Part shown: positions 26,092-37,802 of the stretch, piece after piece
How the letters are laid out: each line of letters opens with the position of its first letter
Position numbering within the stretch: position 1 is the first letter of the stretch
Origin: Nitrospira sp.
GTDB taxonomy: Bacteria; Nitrospirota; Nitrospiria; Nitrospirales; Nitrospiraceae
DNA length: 64,000 bases
Reading direction: 5' to 3'
NCBI GenBank assembly: GCA_005116745.1
Contig: SWDS01000010.1
Span: 633,144-697,143, forward strand
Notes under the pieces: generated by a model
The model's database searches: none
Told to the model about the DNA's origin: nothing
What the model saw: the letters and a program-made list of their open reading frames with translations, nothing else
Position numbers and translations under genes: made by a program

Positions 26092-27785
26092 GGTATGGCC
26101 CCCCTCGATCCAGCATCTTTGATGGCGATCTGAAACGACACCCGTCGCTGCCGTAAGGGATTGGAACCTTGAATTTCGTCCGTTCCAAGACGTTCTACAG
26201 ACTCTGCAACTGATTGGAAATCGATGGCAGGAAACCGTTCGACTGTGAGAGTGGACAGGATCCTCTGTATACGGGCAAGTGCAAGACGGCGATTCGTGTC
26301 AGCTGCGCCCTCTTCGCTGGTGTTGCCATGAATCTCCACTCGCATCCGATAACCAAGTTGCTGAGCCAGGGCATCGCTCTCTCGAAGCGCCTGGAGCAAC
26401 GCCCGAAAGGCAGGCTCAGCCTCTGATGCAAGTGACGCGCTGCCTGCCTCAAAATCAAAATGGTGGGCTTCAATCTCCTGAACGAGTTGATTGAGCCGCT
26501 CGCGGGTTCGTCGGTTAAGTAGTTCAGGCGCTAGCGAGAGATAGGGTTCAAGTCGAAAGTCTATCGCTTCGGCCGACAGCCCCACCTCCTGAGCGATTTT
26601 TTGTGGTTCATAGGAGAGTGGATCCCGCAACCCGTACACAATGGTTTTCCCATTCTTTCCGTCAGCGGTTTGTGTATGTGTAATCTGAATCCCTGGCTTC
26701 CCCCTCGCCTTTTCAAGAAAGTGAGCCCACCGCAGCTGTTCCTCGTCCACTCGCCGTTGGTCAAGATAGTTTGTGACGCCCCACCAGCCAAGCGCTGACA
26801 GTAGGAGCATCAGCGTAACCACGAACGCTGGTGACCATCCGCCACTGGTTGAGCCGGTCTCATTTCGGGAGTCGTTCTCCTCCTGGAGGAGGCAGGACTC
26901 CAGGTGCGGTCGCGCGGCCTCAAACGGCTGCTTGTCGCCTCGGAAGGTCTGAAGGGCCTCGTTCAACTCGAAGTGGATAGAATCCAGTGCATCCTGAAGC
27001 TTTGGCCTGAGCGATAGTGATGGCAGACCACGGACAACTGCAGCTAAGACCGCCTTCGGGCCTTGCTCGATCAACACCGTCTTGCCATCGTCCATTTTGA
27101 TTTCTCTCATGGACGAGTCTTTCGAGGCCTGAAACTCATCCTGGGCAAATTTCTGCACAGCCGTCTTGATTTTTGAAAACATACTGGTAATCAAGTCTTC
27201 ATGGCCCGACTCAAAGGCTGGTACATTGGCGATGCGGACATCCGCCAGATGTATTCCATCTTCCCTAGAAAAGAGAAACACCCGTTCCACTTGATACCCA
27301 AAGGTGTGCGACAGGAGAACTTCCCCGAACGATCTGCTGGTTCTCCACGCCTCCCAGCGCCAGGTTATTCCTCGCCAAGACAGACCACTGTGGTCCAGCG
27401 TTCGATTCACGGACTGCACTATATCCTGCACAGCAGTCTCGATGGCTTTCCGAATGGCTGGCATCATCACGGGGGAAATCGCGACGACAATGTCCGGTGC
27501 CGAGCCTTTGAGGACACGCGCAACGACATTGGCGATGATGGGCACCAAGGATTTCTTCAGATACTCATCCTGTTTGGTCCGTTGACGGATAGCATCCGGC
27601 AAGACGTTGGCGACAACGGAGGCGTCGATGACCTTATTTTTGACGCGATCGTCGAGTTGGTTGAGATCGCATTCGAGTCGGTCGAGTCGGTCTCGTTCCG
27701 CCTCAAGGAGCAATTCCTGGAGTTCTTCTAGATTGCCGTTCGGATATGGAGCTGTCGATGTGCTACGTTCGGGAAAGTCAGGCAT
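26088..27785 (-). CDS. inner-membrane OmpA-like protein with large cytosolic domain
   Basis: 565 residues. Residues 1-315 are cytosolic: a helical segment rich in charged residues (15-130), then a compact region with ERVFLFSREDGIHLADV (about 167-183) and VLIEQGPKAVLAAVVRG (about 237-253) that looks like a longin/roadblock-type sensor domain. One membrane helix is at about 318-337. The periplasmic part (340-565) ends in an OmpA peptidoglycan-binding domain (HFDFEAGSASL, NRRLALARIQ). Where the family has GHTD, the text reads GNTS, so the peptidoglycan-binding Asp is replaced by Ser while the Arg is kept. Roadblock-type domains regulate small GTPases elsewhere (for example MglB with MglA); the adjacent GTPase fits that idea. 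The gene is 121 bp downstream of the coiled-coil gene. Confidence 0.8.
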   Translation of the reverse strand: MPDFPERSTSTAPYPNGNLEELQELLLEAERDRLDRLECDLNQLDDRVKNKVIDASVVANVLPDAIRQRTKQDEYLKKSLVPIIANVVARVLKGSAPDIVVAISPVMMPAIRKAIETAVQDIVQSVNRTLDHSGLSWRGITWRWEAWRTSRSFGEVLLSHTFGYQVERVFLFSREDGIHLADVRIANVPAFESGHEDLITSMFSKIKTAVQKFAQDEFQASKDSSMREIKMDDGKTVLIEQGPKAVLAAVVRGLPSLSLRPKLQDALDSIHFELNEALQTFRGDKQPFEAARPHLESCLLQEENDSRNETGSTSGGWSPAFVVTLMLLLSALGWWGVTNYLDQRRVDEEQLRWAHFLEKARGKPGIQITHTQTADGKNGKTIVYGLRDPLSYEPQKIAQEVGLSAEAIDFRLEPYLSLAPELLNRRTRERLNQLVQEIEAHHFDFEAGSASLASEAEPAFRALLQALRESDALAQQLGYRMRVEIHGNTSEEGAADTNRRLALARIQRILSTLTVERFPAIDFQSVAESVERLGTDEIQGSNPLRQRRVSFQIAIKDAGSRGAIP

Positions 27786-27906
27786 GGCCTTGCTCCCGTG
27801 GTCAAGCGGATTTCAGGCGCGATGATAGTCTGTGGCTTTCAGCCGATCGTTCCCTGTGCTCGGAATCGCACTTCCCTGCCGACTCTGTTTCCAGGCCTTG
27901 TGTCCA

Positions 27907-28533
27907 TTACTTGCCACGAGTTTGGGCGAGGTCTTCACCTAACGACTGGGCGGATTTGGTGAACAATTCTGCGAGTGCGGCACGCGTGACTTTTTCCCGC
28001 CGCAACTCCCTCAAGGCTGACTCCATGACACCTGAGAGCTCTTTGTTTTTCTGGTGCATCTCAGCCAACAGAGCCTGCTGTTGATCGGCAATCTGCTGAC
28101 GCAATTCACGGCTTTCGGTCGAAGCCTGTTGGTGCAGCTGAGCGGTACTGGCCGAGACCGTCTTCCCCAATTCGTTCAGGTCGCGCAACAGACCGGCGCT
28201 CGACTGAGCCCGGCCCTCGTGCTCGCTTTTGATCTGGGCCGTGAGCGCCTCGACATGTCGCTTCATGGACGATTCAAGCGAGTCACATCGACTGTTCAAT
28301 TCCTGTTTCCATTCGCCGGCGACACGCGTGAGCGATTCTTCAAGATGGGCAATGCGCTGCGCATGTTCACGGAATTGCGCGCCGAAGAGCAATTCCTGGA
28401 CCTTGGCAAGCCCATCGGGCTGGTTCCGGTTCTCTTCTGGGAATGGCTTGCGGCTGTCGTCATGGGAACTGGTTTCTTTGTTGGCATGCAGGGACGGCTT
28501 CGGTGCATCTCGTTCCGTCGCAGTGGGTTTCAT
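27907..28533 (-). CDS. coiled-coil protein of unknown function
   Basis: 208 residues. The first 45 are polar and probably disordered; from about 45 to 190 the sequence is one long amphipathic helix rich in Glu, Gln, Arg, Leu and Ala, with heptad spacing typical of a coiled coil. There is no signal peptide and no membrane segment, so it is cytosolic. As the first sizeable gene of the OmpA-GTPase-TIR operon it may be a scaffold or a sensor partner. No family is recognised. Confidence 0.7.
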   Translation of the reverse strand: MKPTATERDAPKPSLHANKETSSHDDSRKPFPEENRNQPDGLAKVQELLFGAQFREHAQRIAHLEESLTRVAGEWKQELNSRCDSLESSMKRHVEALTAQIKSEHEGRAQSSAGLLRDLNELGKTVSASTAQLHQQASTESRELRQQIADQQQALLAEMHQKNKELSGVMESALRELRREKVTRAALAELFTKSAQSLGEDLAQTRGK

Positions 28534-28786
28534 GGTCGTCCTCCTTCACGTCGTGCCACGGTGCGGCTTGTACTGACCCGCCGGCGCCTCAGACAGACTT
28601 GCGTAGGAATACTGTCAGTGTTGGATACTAGCACTCTCGGACAGCGAGGTCTAGCCTAGGAATGTAGGATCAGTGCCCTGATCAGGCGCGTACAAACCAA
28701 AGGGACTGCTTGCCTAGCGCTAGGGCCTCAGCGAGCTGGTAAGAGACACAGCCACTCTATCGAGAACTATCCAGGCCCTCAAGTCC

Positions 28787-28954
28787 TCAGCACAGTCCCG
28801 CGTTTCTGGTAAGGCCATCCTTCATTGCCGAGAATTTTTGCAACAGATCCGTATACAAGAGCTTGAGCAGGCCATTCTCCTGCTCCAATTTTCTCAGCCG
28901 CTTCGCATCGAACTTATTCATGGTTTGGTTTTCCTTCGATACTGACCGACGCAT
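28787..28954 (-). CDS. small leucine-zipper ORF, possibly an IS3 OrfA remnant
   Basis: 55 residues from ATG 28954, which has an excellent AGGAGG six bases ahead. The core AKRLRKLEQENGLLKLL resembles the C-terminal leucine zipper of IS3-family OrfA proteins (AKRLRELE-EN-RLK), but the helix-turn-helix half is missing and no OrfB or inverted repeats are seen. It may be an old transposase fragment, or a short coiled-coil protein that begins the TIR/GTPase operon. The nearest operator copy is 186 bp upstream. Confidence 0.45.
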   Translation of the reverse strand: MRRSVSKENQTMNKFDAKRLRKLEQENGLLKLLYTDLLQKFSAMKDGLTRNAGLC

Positions 28955-29139
28955 GACGAACCTCCTCACGATAGATGGATAGTTGGAGAACATCTCTTGA
29001 TGAAAACTACAAAGCAAACTGGATGCCACGCAAAAATACTGATGCCGCCATACTTCAAAACCATTGTAAGAGCAGATAGTTACAGAACTTGATAGAACAC
29101 GAGAGGGTACAGAACGGATGGATGACTGAATCAGATGTG

Positions 29140-29155
29140 GTATCGAATTAGATAC
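29140..29155. promoter_or_regulatory. palindromic operator GTATC-N6-GATAC, perfect copy 3
   Basis: GTATC-GAATTA-GATAC has the same arms as the sites at 11032 and 19916 but a different spacer. It lies between mutS2 (upstream, same strand) and the small ORF at 28954, in the position expected for the promoter of the minus-strand coiled-coil/OmpA/GTPase/TIR operon. No second copy in the 22-bp phase is evident. Confidence 0.55.
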
Positions 29156-29240
29156 AGGGATGGATCAGAAACAATACAGGCGAGCATCGACTATTGTGAA
29201 GAACGCCCTCGCTGTAACGGAAAATAGTACAGCAAACCAA

Positions 29241-32893
<3,653 letters not shown>

Positions 32894-32983
32894 ATGCGGC
32901 ACCAGGGATGATGGGCGGTCCTCACACGAATCCATCTCTCTAAGCAATTTCTCAGTTCACAGCACCGATGGGAGGAGCGCCTG

Positions 32984-34183
32984 ATGAACTTGCACAAGAA
33001 AACGATCGACGATGTGCAGCTTCGTGGCAAGCGCGTGATCATCCGCGCTGATTTCAACGTGCCGCTCGATGAATCGTTGCAAATTACTGACGACACCCGC
33101 ATTCGCTCGACCCTGCCGACCATCAATCGCGTCGTCGATGAAGGCGCCAAAGTCATTCTTTGCTCTCACCTCGGTCGACCGAAGGCTGCCTTTGAGCCAA
33201 AATACAGCCTCGCCTCTGTCGCAAAACGGCTAGGACGACTACTCGGGAAAGAGGTGGTCTTCGCTCCGGACTGTATCGGCCCAGCCGTCGAGAAGCTGGT
33301 CGCCAAGATGAAAGACGGAGATGTCCTCTTGCTGGAAAATCTTCGTTTTCATGCCGGGGAGGAAAAAAACGACGACACCTTCGCCAAAGCCCTGGCCTCG
33401 CTTGGCGATGTCTTCATCAATGACGCATTTGGAGCAGCACACCGGGCCCATGCATCGACGGTTGGGATTACAAAGTACATTAAAGATGCGGCAGCAGGTG
33501 CGCTACTCAAGAAGGAAATTGAATATCTCGAAGGCGCCGTCGCCAATCCCGTGCGCCCGTTTGCCGCGATTCTGGGAGGCGCCAAGGTGTCCGGAAAAAT
33601 CGGCGTCATTGAGAATCTCGGGAAGAAGGTCGATAAGGTCATCATCGGCGGCGGCATGGCGTTTACCTTCTTAAAGGCCAAAGGCATGGAGATCGGCAAT
33701 TCCCTCTGTGAAATGGACATGTTGGATTTTGCCCGAGGAATCGAAGAGCATGCGCTCTCACGAGGAGTCAAATTCTACCTGCCCGTCGATTGTGTTGTCG
33801 CAGCCAGCCGAGAGATTGGCGCTGAAACAAAAATCGTCCCCGTGCAGGAAATCCCCAAAGGATGGTATGCCCTCGACATTGGCCCAGCTTCCGTAAAACT
33901 GTTCAATGAAGCGGTCCAAAATGCAAAAACTATTCTGTGGAACGGACCCATGGGTGTGTTTGAAATCGACGCCTACGCCCGAGGCACGATGGCGATGGCT
34001 CACGCCATCGCTGATGCCTATGCGCTCACCATCGTCGGCGGCGGCGAGACGGCGCTGGCCGTTCATCGGTCCGGCGAATCCGAGAACATGTCGTTCATCT
34101 CGACCGGAGGTGGCGCGGCGCTGGAATTGCTAGAAGGCAAAATCCTTCCAGGTCTCGCGGCACTGCCTGATCGTCCAAGCTAA
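32984..34183 (+). CDS. pgk: phosphoglycerate kinase
   Basis: 399 residues with the family phrases RADFNVPLD, SHLGRPK, LLENLRFHAGEE, GGAKVSGKIGVI and the nucleotide loop GGGETA. The ribosome site GGGAGGAG precedes ATG 32984. It transfers phosphate between 1,3-bisphosphoglycerate and ADP in the cytosol. It lies in the gap-pgk-tpiA-secG operon. Confidence 0.97.
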   Translation: MNLHKKTIDDVQLRGKRVIIRADFNVPLDESLQITDDTRIRSTLPTINRVVDEGAKVILCSHLGRPKAAFEPKYSLASVAKRLGRLLGKEVVFAPDCIGPAVEKLVAKMKDGDVLLLENLRFHAGEEKNDDTFAKALASLGDVFINDAFGAAHRAHASTVGITKYIKDAAAGALLKKEIEYLEGAVANPVRPFAAILGGAKVSGKIGVIENLGKKVDKVIIGGGMAFTFLKAKGMEIGNSLCEMDMLDFARGIEEHALSRGVKFYLPVDCVVAASREIGAETKIVPVQEIPKGWYALDIGPASVKLFNEAVQNAKTILWNGPMGVFEIDAYARGTMAMAHAIADAYALTIVGGGETALAVHRSGESENMSFISTGGGAALELLEGKILPGLAALPDRPS

Positions 34184-34223
34184 TCAATACTTTTCAGAAA
34201 GTAACAGAGATTCGAGAGTCACT

Positions 34224-35006
34224 GTGCGTACTATCCTGATCGTCGGCAACTGGAAGATGAACAAGACCGCGTCTGAAGCGACTGTCTTCATGCGCGACCT
34301 GCTCGCTCGTGTTCCTGCTCAGTCTGCAAACCTTGAGCTCGTCGTGGCCCCCCCGTTTACTGCGCTGGAATCAGTTCGCCTGGCGTTGGGCGCCTCGTCT
34401 CCGATTCAACTTGGAGCGCAGGATCTGTTCTGGGAGGATCACGGTGCCTACACGGGAGAAGTCTCTGCACCGATGCTGAAGAATCTCGGTTGTCGCTATG
34501 TCATTGTTGGGCATTCAGAGCGGCGAACGCTCTTTGGTGAACGGGGAGACCTGACCCAGAAGAAAATTCAAGCGGCGCTCAAGCACGGGTTGCGCCCCAT
34601 CCTCTGCATCGGTGAAACACTTGCACAACGAGACAACGGCACGACCGACCACGTACTGACACAGCAAGTGCACGACGGTCTGTCCGGCCTTGCCACGGAG
34701 GCGTTGGCCACCATTACCATCGCGTATGAACCAGTCTGGGCCATCGGTACGGGAAAGTCGGCGACGGTTGAGCAAGCCATTGCCGCCCACCGGACGATTC
34801 GGCAAGTCCTTGCCACCGTAGCCTCTGCCGCAGTTGCCGACTGCACCAGAATTCTCTATGGAGGAAGCGTCACGCCACACAATATAGAATCGTTACTGGC
34901 CTCGGACCAGATCGACGGCGCACTCATCGGTGGCGCTTGTCTCCAAGTCGAGTCCTTTGCTACAATTGCAACAGTCGCTTCTGTTGCGCGATCCACCGGA
35001 GTCTGA
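34224..35006 (+). CDS. tpiA: triosephosphate isomerase
   Basis: 260 residues from a GTG start (34224). The motifs GNWKMN (Lys), IVGHSERR (His electrophile) and AYEPVWAIGTGK (catalytic Glu) are all present, as is the phosphate loop YGGSV. It interconverts dihydroxyacetone phosphate and glyceraldehyde-3-phosphate. It starts 40 bp after pgk and ends six bases before secG. Confidence 0.97.
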   Translation: MRTILIVGNWKMNKTASEATVFMRDLLARVPAQSANLELVVAPPFTALESVRLALGASSPIQLGAQDLFWEDHGAYTGEVSAPMLKNLGCRYVIVGHSERRTLFGERGDLTQKKIQAALKHGLRPILCIGETLAQRDNGTTDHVLTQQVHDGLSGLATEALATITIAYEPVWAIGTGKSATVEQAIAAHRTIRQVLATVASAAVADCTRILYGGSVTPHNIESLLASDQIDGALIGGACLQVESFATIATVASVARSTGV

Positions 35007-35012
35007 GATCTC

Positions 35013-35369
35013 ATGCTGTATACGTTGCTGGTTATTGTCCATGTTTTTATCTGCTTCCTGATGATTGGAGCGATTCTTCTCCAATCAGGAAAGGGGGCGG
35101 AAATCGGTGCCTCGTTTGGTGGATCCAGTCAGACGGTGTTCGGTAGCCGTGGCCCAGCAAACTTTTTGAGCAAGCTGACGGTCGTTGTGGCGGCCGTGTT
35201 CATGGTGACATCGCTCAGTCTGGCGATTTTAGCCAAGCAACGAAACTTCTCTTCGACCGTCATCGATATGCAGCCTAAGAGCGAACCCACAGCTCCCCCG
35301 GCTGCTTCACCCGCTCAACCTTCAGGAGATTCGCATCCTTCTGGGGAAACTCCAGCGGCAGGCCACTGA
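35013..35369 (+). CDS. secG: preprotein translocase subunit SecG
   Basis: 118 residues with two membrane helices (about 3-24 and 52-72), the loop GGSSQTVFGSRGPANFLSK characteristic of SecG, and a Ser/Pro-rich tail. SecG supports the SecYEG channel. The tpiA-secG order is common in many bacteria. The stop is 94 bp from the convergent ilvE end. Confidence 0.93.
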   Translation: MLYTLLVIVHVFICFLMIGAILLQSGKGAEIGASFGGSSQTVFGSRGPANFLSKLTVVVAAVFMVTSLSLAILAKQRNFSSTVIDMQPKSEPTAPPAASPAQPSGDSHPSGETPAAGH

Positions 35370-35462
35370 CCTCATTCTTCGTCAGGGCGTCATTCGGCAA
35401 TCGAGCGAGCCTCGGTTCAATTTGACTTGATTGACGGTTGATGCCTTTCGGCCTGCAAGGTG

Positions 35463-36377
35463 TCAGATACGAGTCAGCCAGGACTCGTGCGCGAGGTCTT
35501 CCCCTCGCACGATTGAAAAGAAGGTGTCTTGGAGGGCACGTGTAATCCGTCCAGGGGCACCATTTCCGATGCGCCGGTTGTCGATTTCTCGTACCGGGGT
35601 CAACTCTGCAGCGGTTCCCGTCACAAATACTTCGTCAGCAATATACATTTCATCCCGCGTGAATCGTTCCTCCACCACGACGATGTTCCGTTCTTGAGCC
35701 AATTGGATGACGGAGTTTCGCGTAATCCCTTCAAGCACCGACGTCAACGGCGTCGTCTTGAGGACGCCCCGTCGAACGATGAACACATTCTCTCCTGTTC
35801 CCTCAGCAACATAACCTTCCGGATCAAGAAGAATCGCCTCGTCATATCCATCGGCCTTCGCCTGCCGTTTAGCCATAATGGAGTTCACATAGTACCCGGA
35901 TATTTTCCCCTTGGTCATGGACACATTCACATGGTGCCTCGTAAAGGACGAGATGCAGGCACGCATCCCATTGGCCAATGCATCATCCCCCAAATAGGCG
36001 CCCCACCTCCAGGCAGCAATGCCCACCCGAATCGGATTCTCCCCTGGATGGATGCCCATCGCCCCATACCCAACATAGACCAACGGACGAATGTAACAGG
36101 CATCGAGACGATTGACTCGAACGGTTTCAATAATGGCCTCGGTGATCTGCTTTTTGTCATACGGCATCGCCATCATGCCGATATGGGCCGAATCAAACAG
36201 TCGATCGACATGCTCCTGAAGCCGGAAGATGGCGGATCCCGATTGTCCCTTGTAGCACCGAATACCTTCAAACGCAGCAAGGCCATAGTGCAGCGAATGG
36301 GTGAGAATATGGACATTGGCCTCCTCCCACCTCACGAATTTCCCATCCATCCAGATCTTTTCAACTGGTTCCAACAT
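35463..36377 (-). CDS. ilvE: branched-chain amino acid aminotransferase
   Basis: 304 residues from ATG 36377, chosen for GGAG ten bases ahead and the family start VEKIWMDGKFVRWEEA; the frame is open upstream without family similarity. Fold-type IV PLP features include HYGLAAFEGIRCY, the lysine region TKGKISGYY, GYVAEGTGENVF and FVTGTAAELTPV. It makes or degrades Leu, Ile and Val by transamination with glutamate. It is convergent with secG. A GC-rich hairpin lies 35-52 bp ahead of the start. Confidence 0.93.
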   Translation of the reverse strand: MLEPVEKIWMDGKFVRWEEANVHILTHSLHYGLAAFEGIRCYKGQSGSAIFRLQEHVDRLFDSAHIGMMAMPYDKKQITEAIIETVRVNRLDACYIRPLVYVGYGAMGIHPGENPIRVGIAAWRWGAYLGDDALANGMRACISSFTRHHVNVSMTKGKISGYYVNSIMAKRQAKADGYDEAILLDPEGYVAEGTGENVFIVRRGVLKTTPLTSVLEGITRNSVIQLAQERNIVVVEERFTRDEMYIADEVFVTGTAAELTPVREIDNRRIGNGAPGRITRALQDTFFSIVRGEDLAHESWLTRI

Positions 36378-36411
36378 TGAAGACGATCTCCAGCGAGCGA
36401 TAGTACTCAAT

Positions 36412-36429
36412 CCCGCCTGCGGGGGCGGG
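36412..36429 (-). other. GC-rich hairpin in the ilvE leader
   Basis: CCCGCC (36412-36417) and GGCGGG (36424-36429) pair around six bases. No U-tract follows on the minus strand, so it is more likely leader structure than a terminator. Confidence 0.35.
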
Positions 36430-36517
36430 CGTGACGGACTATAGCGTGAGGTCAAACGTGGGTCAAGCAACCAGGACGGTGATTGACTCCGAACCATTCA
36501 CATCGTGATGGAAACAC

Positions 36518-36862
36518 TTACGTGGAGGCGCAATAGGCACGCAGGCGGGCACTCAGAAACGTTCCAACTCGCTCTTCTCCCACGGGACTCAAGGTTACGA
36601 CCTTGCCACCGAACAACAGGCCGCGCACCCATCGAACCACGACGCGCTGAATTTCGACTGGCTCATCCTTATCGGGAAGGGTGAGCCGGACAACCAGTTC
36701 CATTCCAGGGGCTACTTGATGATCCCCCAGGACGCGAAACCCGTTACGACAGAGGTTTATCACCGTTCCTTTCCCGAGGAAATCTCCCCCCAGATAATAC
36801 ACAACACAGCGAACGGGAATCCGATGATAGGTACGGATCACAAACTTGTTGATGTGAGCCAT
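36518..36862 (-). CDS. PilZ-domain protein
   Basis: 114 residues if read from ATG 36862 (MAHINKFVIRTYHRIPVR). A longer frame to 36949 adds 29 residues unlike the family. The RxxxR motif (RIPVR, about residues 13-17) and the N-x-C-x-N-G turn (INLCRNG, in place of DxSxxG) identify a PilZ fold, which binds cyclic di-GMP. The second motif is altered at its Ser, so binding may be weak. It lies alone between ilvE and rplU on the minus strand. Confidence 0.75.
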   Translation of the reverse strand: MAHINKFVIRTYHRIPVRCVVYYLGGDFLGKGTVINLCRNGFRVLGDHQVAPGMELVVRLTLPDKDEPVEIQRVVVRWVRGLLFGGKVVTLSPVGEERVGTFLSARLRAYCAST

Positions 36863-37021
36863 GATCTTGTTGTCATCTCCCGATTTTGTTTCGTGGAAAT
36901 ACCAGAAACATGCCCTCGCAATGGTAGCGCTCAGCATACGTGTCGGCACGATCGCTCTCCTAGTCCTCTAAAGAGGGGCCCATGTCTATATCAACGACTC
37001 GCTTGTTGCTCCTGGTATGTC

Positions 37022-37050
37022 TTGACACCTCTCTCATCCCCATGTTAAAT
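37022..37050 (+). promoter_or_regulatory. strong sigma70 promoter for rplU
   Basis: A perfect TTGACA (37022-37027), a 17-bp spacer and TTAAAT (37045-37050) lie 33 bp upstream of the rplU start, the best match to the consensus seen in this window. Confidence 0.7.
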
Positions 37051-37082
37051 GAACCGTTCTTCACGCTCGGAAAAGGAATAAT

Positions 37083-37397
37083 ATGTACGCGATTGTTGAA
37101 ACAGGTGGAAAGCAATATCGAGTCGAGGCTGGGGCAACGGTTCAGGTCGAACGGCTGCCAGGAGACGTCGGGGCTGAGGTAGAACTCGGCCAGGTCCGTC
37201 TCGTGCATGGTGACGCTGGTATTCTACTTGGACAGCCTCTCATTAACGGGGCCAAGGTCACGGCTGAAATCGTGCAGCAAGGTCGAACCCGATCAATTAC
37301 CGTTTTTAAGAAAAAGCGCCGCAAGGGCTATCGCCGCACCCGTGGACACCGACAAGGATTCACCAAGCTGTTGATTACGAATATTGCAACAGCCTAA
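37083..37397 (+). CDS. rplU: ribosomal protein bL21
   Basis: 104 residues, MYAIVETGGKQYRVEAG at the start and KKKRRKGYRRTRGHRQ near the C-terminus, both diagnostic. It binds 23S rRNA in the large subunit. It is followed 21 bp later by rpmA, the usual order, behind a strong promoter. Confidence 0.98.
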   Translation: MYAIVETGGKQYRVEAGATVQVERLPGDVGAEVELGQVRLVHGDAGILLGQPLINGAKVTAEIVQQGRTRSITVFKKKRRKGYRRTRGHRQGFTKLLITNIATA

Positions 37398-37418
37398 AGA
37401 CATAAGAAGGACTTACTC

Positions 37419-37682
37419 ATGGCAACAAATAAAGGTGGCGGATCTTCACGTAACGGTCGTGACAGCAATCCTCAATATTTGGGGGTCAAGGCCTATGGTG
37501 GTGAGACCGTAACAGCCGGCAGCATTATCGTCCGCCAACGCGGCACCAAATTTTTCCCTGGATTCAATGTGGACCTTGGAAGAGACCATACCCTATTCGC
37601 TACTATGGGCGGTGTGGTCAAGTTCGAAGGTGGACGTGGCAGACGAAAAGTCAGTGTATATCCTATTCCGGCCAAGTCCTAA
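37419..37682 (+). CDS. rpmA: ribosomal protein bL27
   Basis: 87 residues beginning [19 protein letters not shown]. This is the standard N-terminus that reaches the peptidyl-transferase centre, without the cleavable leader found in Firmicutes. [15 protein letters not shown] follows. It completes the rplU-rpmA pair before obgE. Confidence 0.98.
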   Translation: MATNKGGGSSRNGRDSNPQYLGVKAYGGETVTAGSIIVRQRGTKFFPGFNVDLGRDHTLFATMGGVVKFEGGRGRRKVSVYPIPAKS

Positions 37683-37802
37683 TTCGCTTTCCTGCCTCTT
37701 CCGTTACGATCACACTGGCTAAATTCTCTCTGCCTCTCGCTCAGAGTCGGGTGTACTTTCCTACTCGTCGTGACCGAGCAGGCTACCGAACGTTGAGAGA
37801 TT

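Noticed and set aside
28713..28724. 12-bp palindrome CCTAGCGCTAGG
   Set aside because: Short, single, and not linked to a promoter or repeated elsewhere that I could see.
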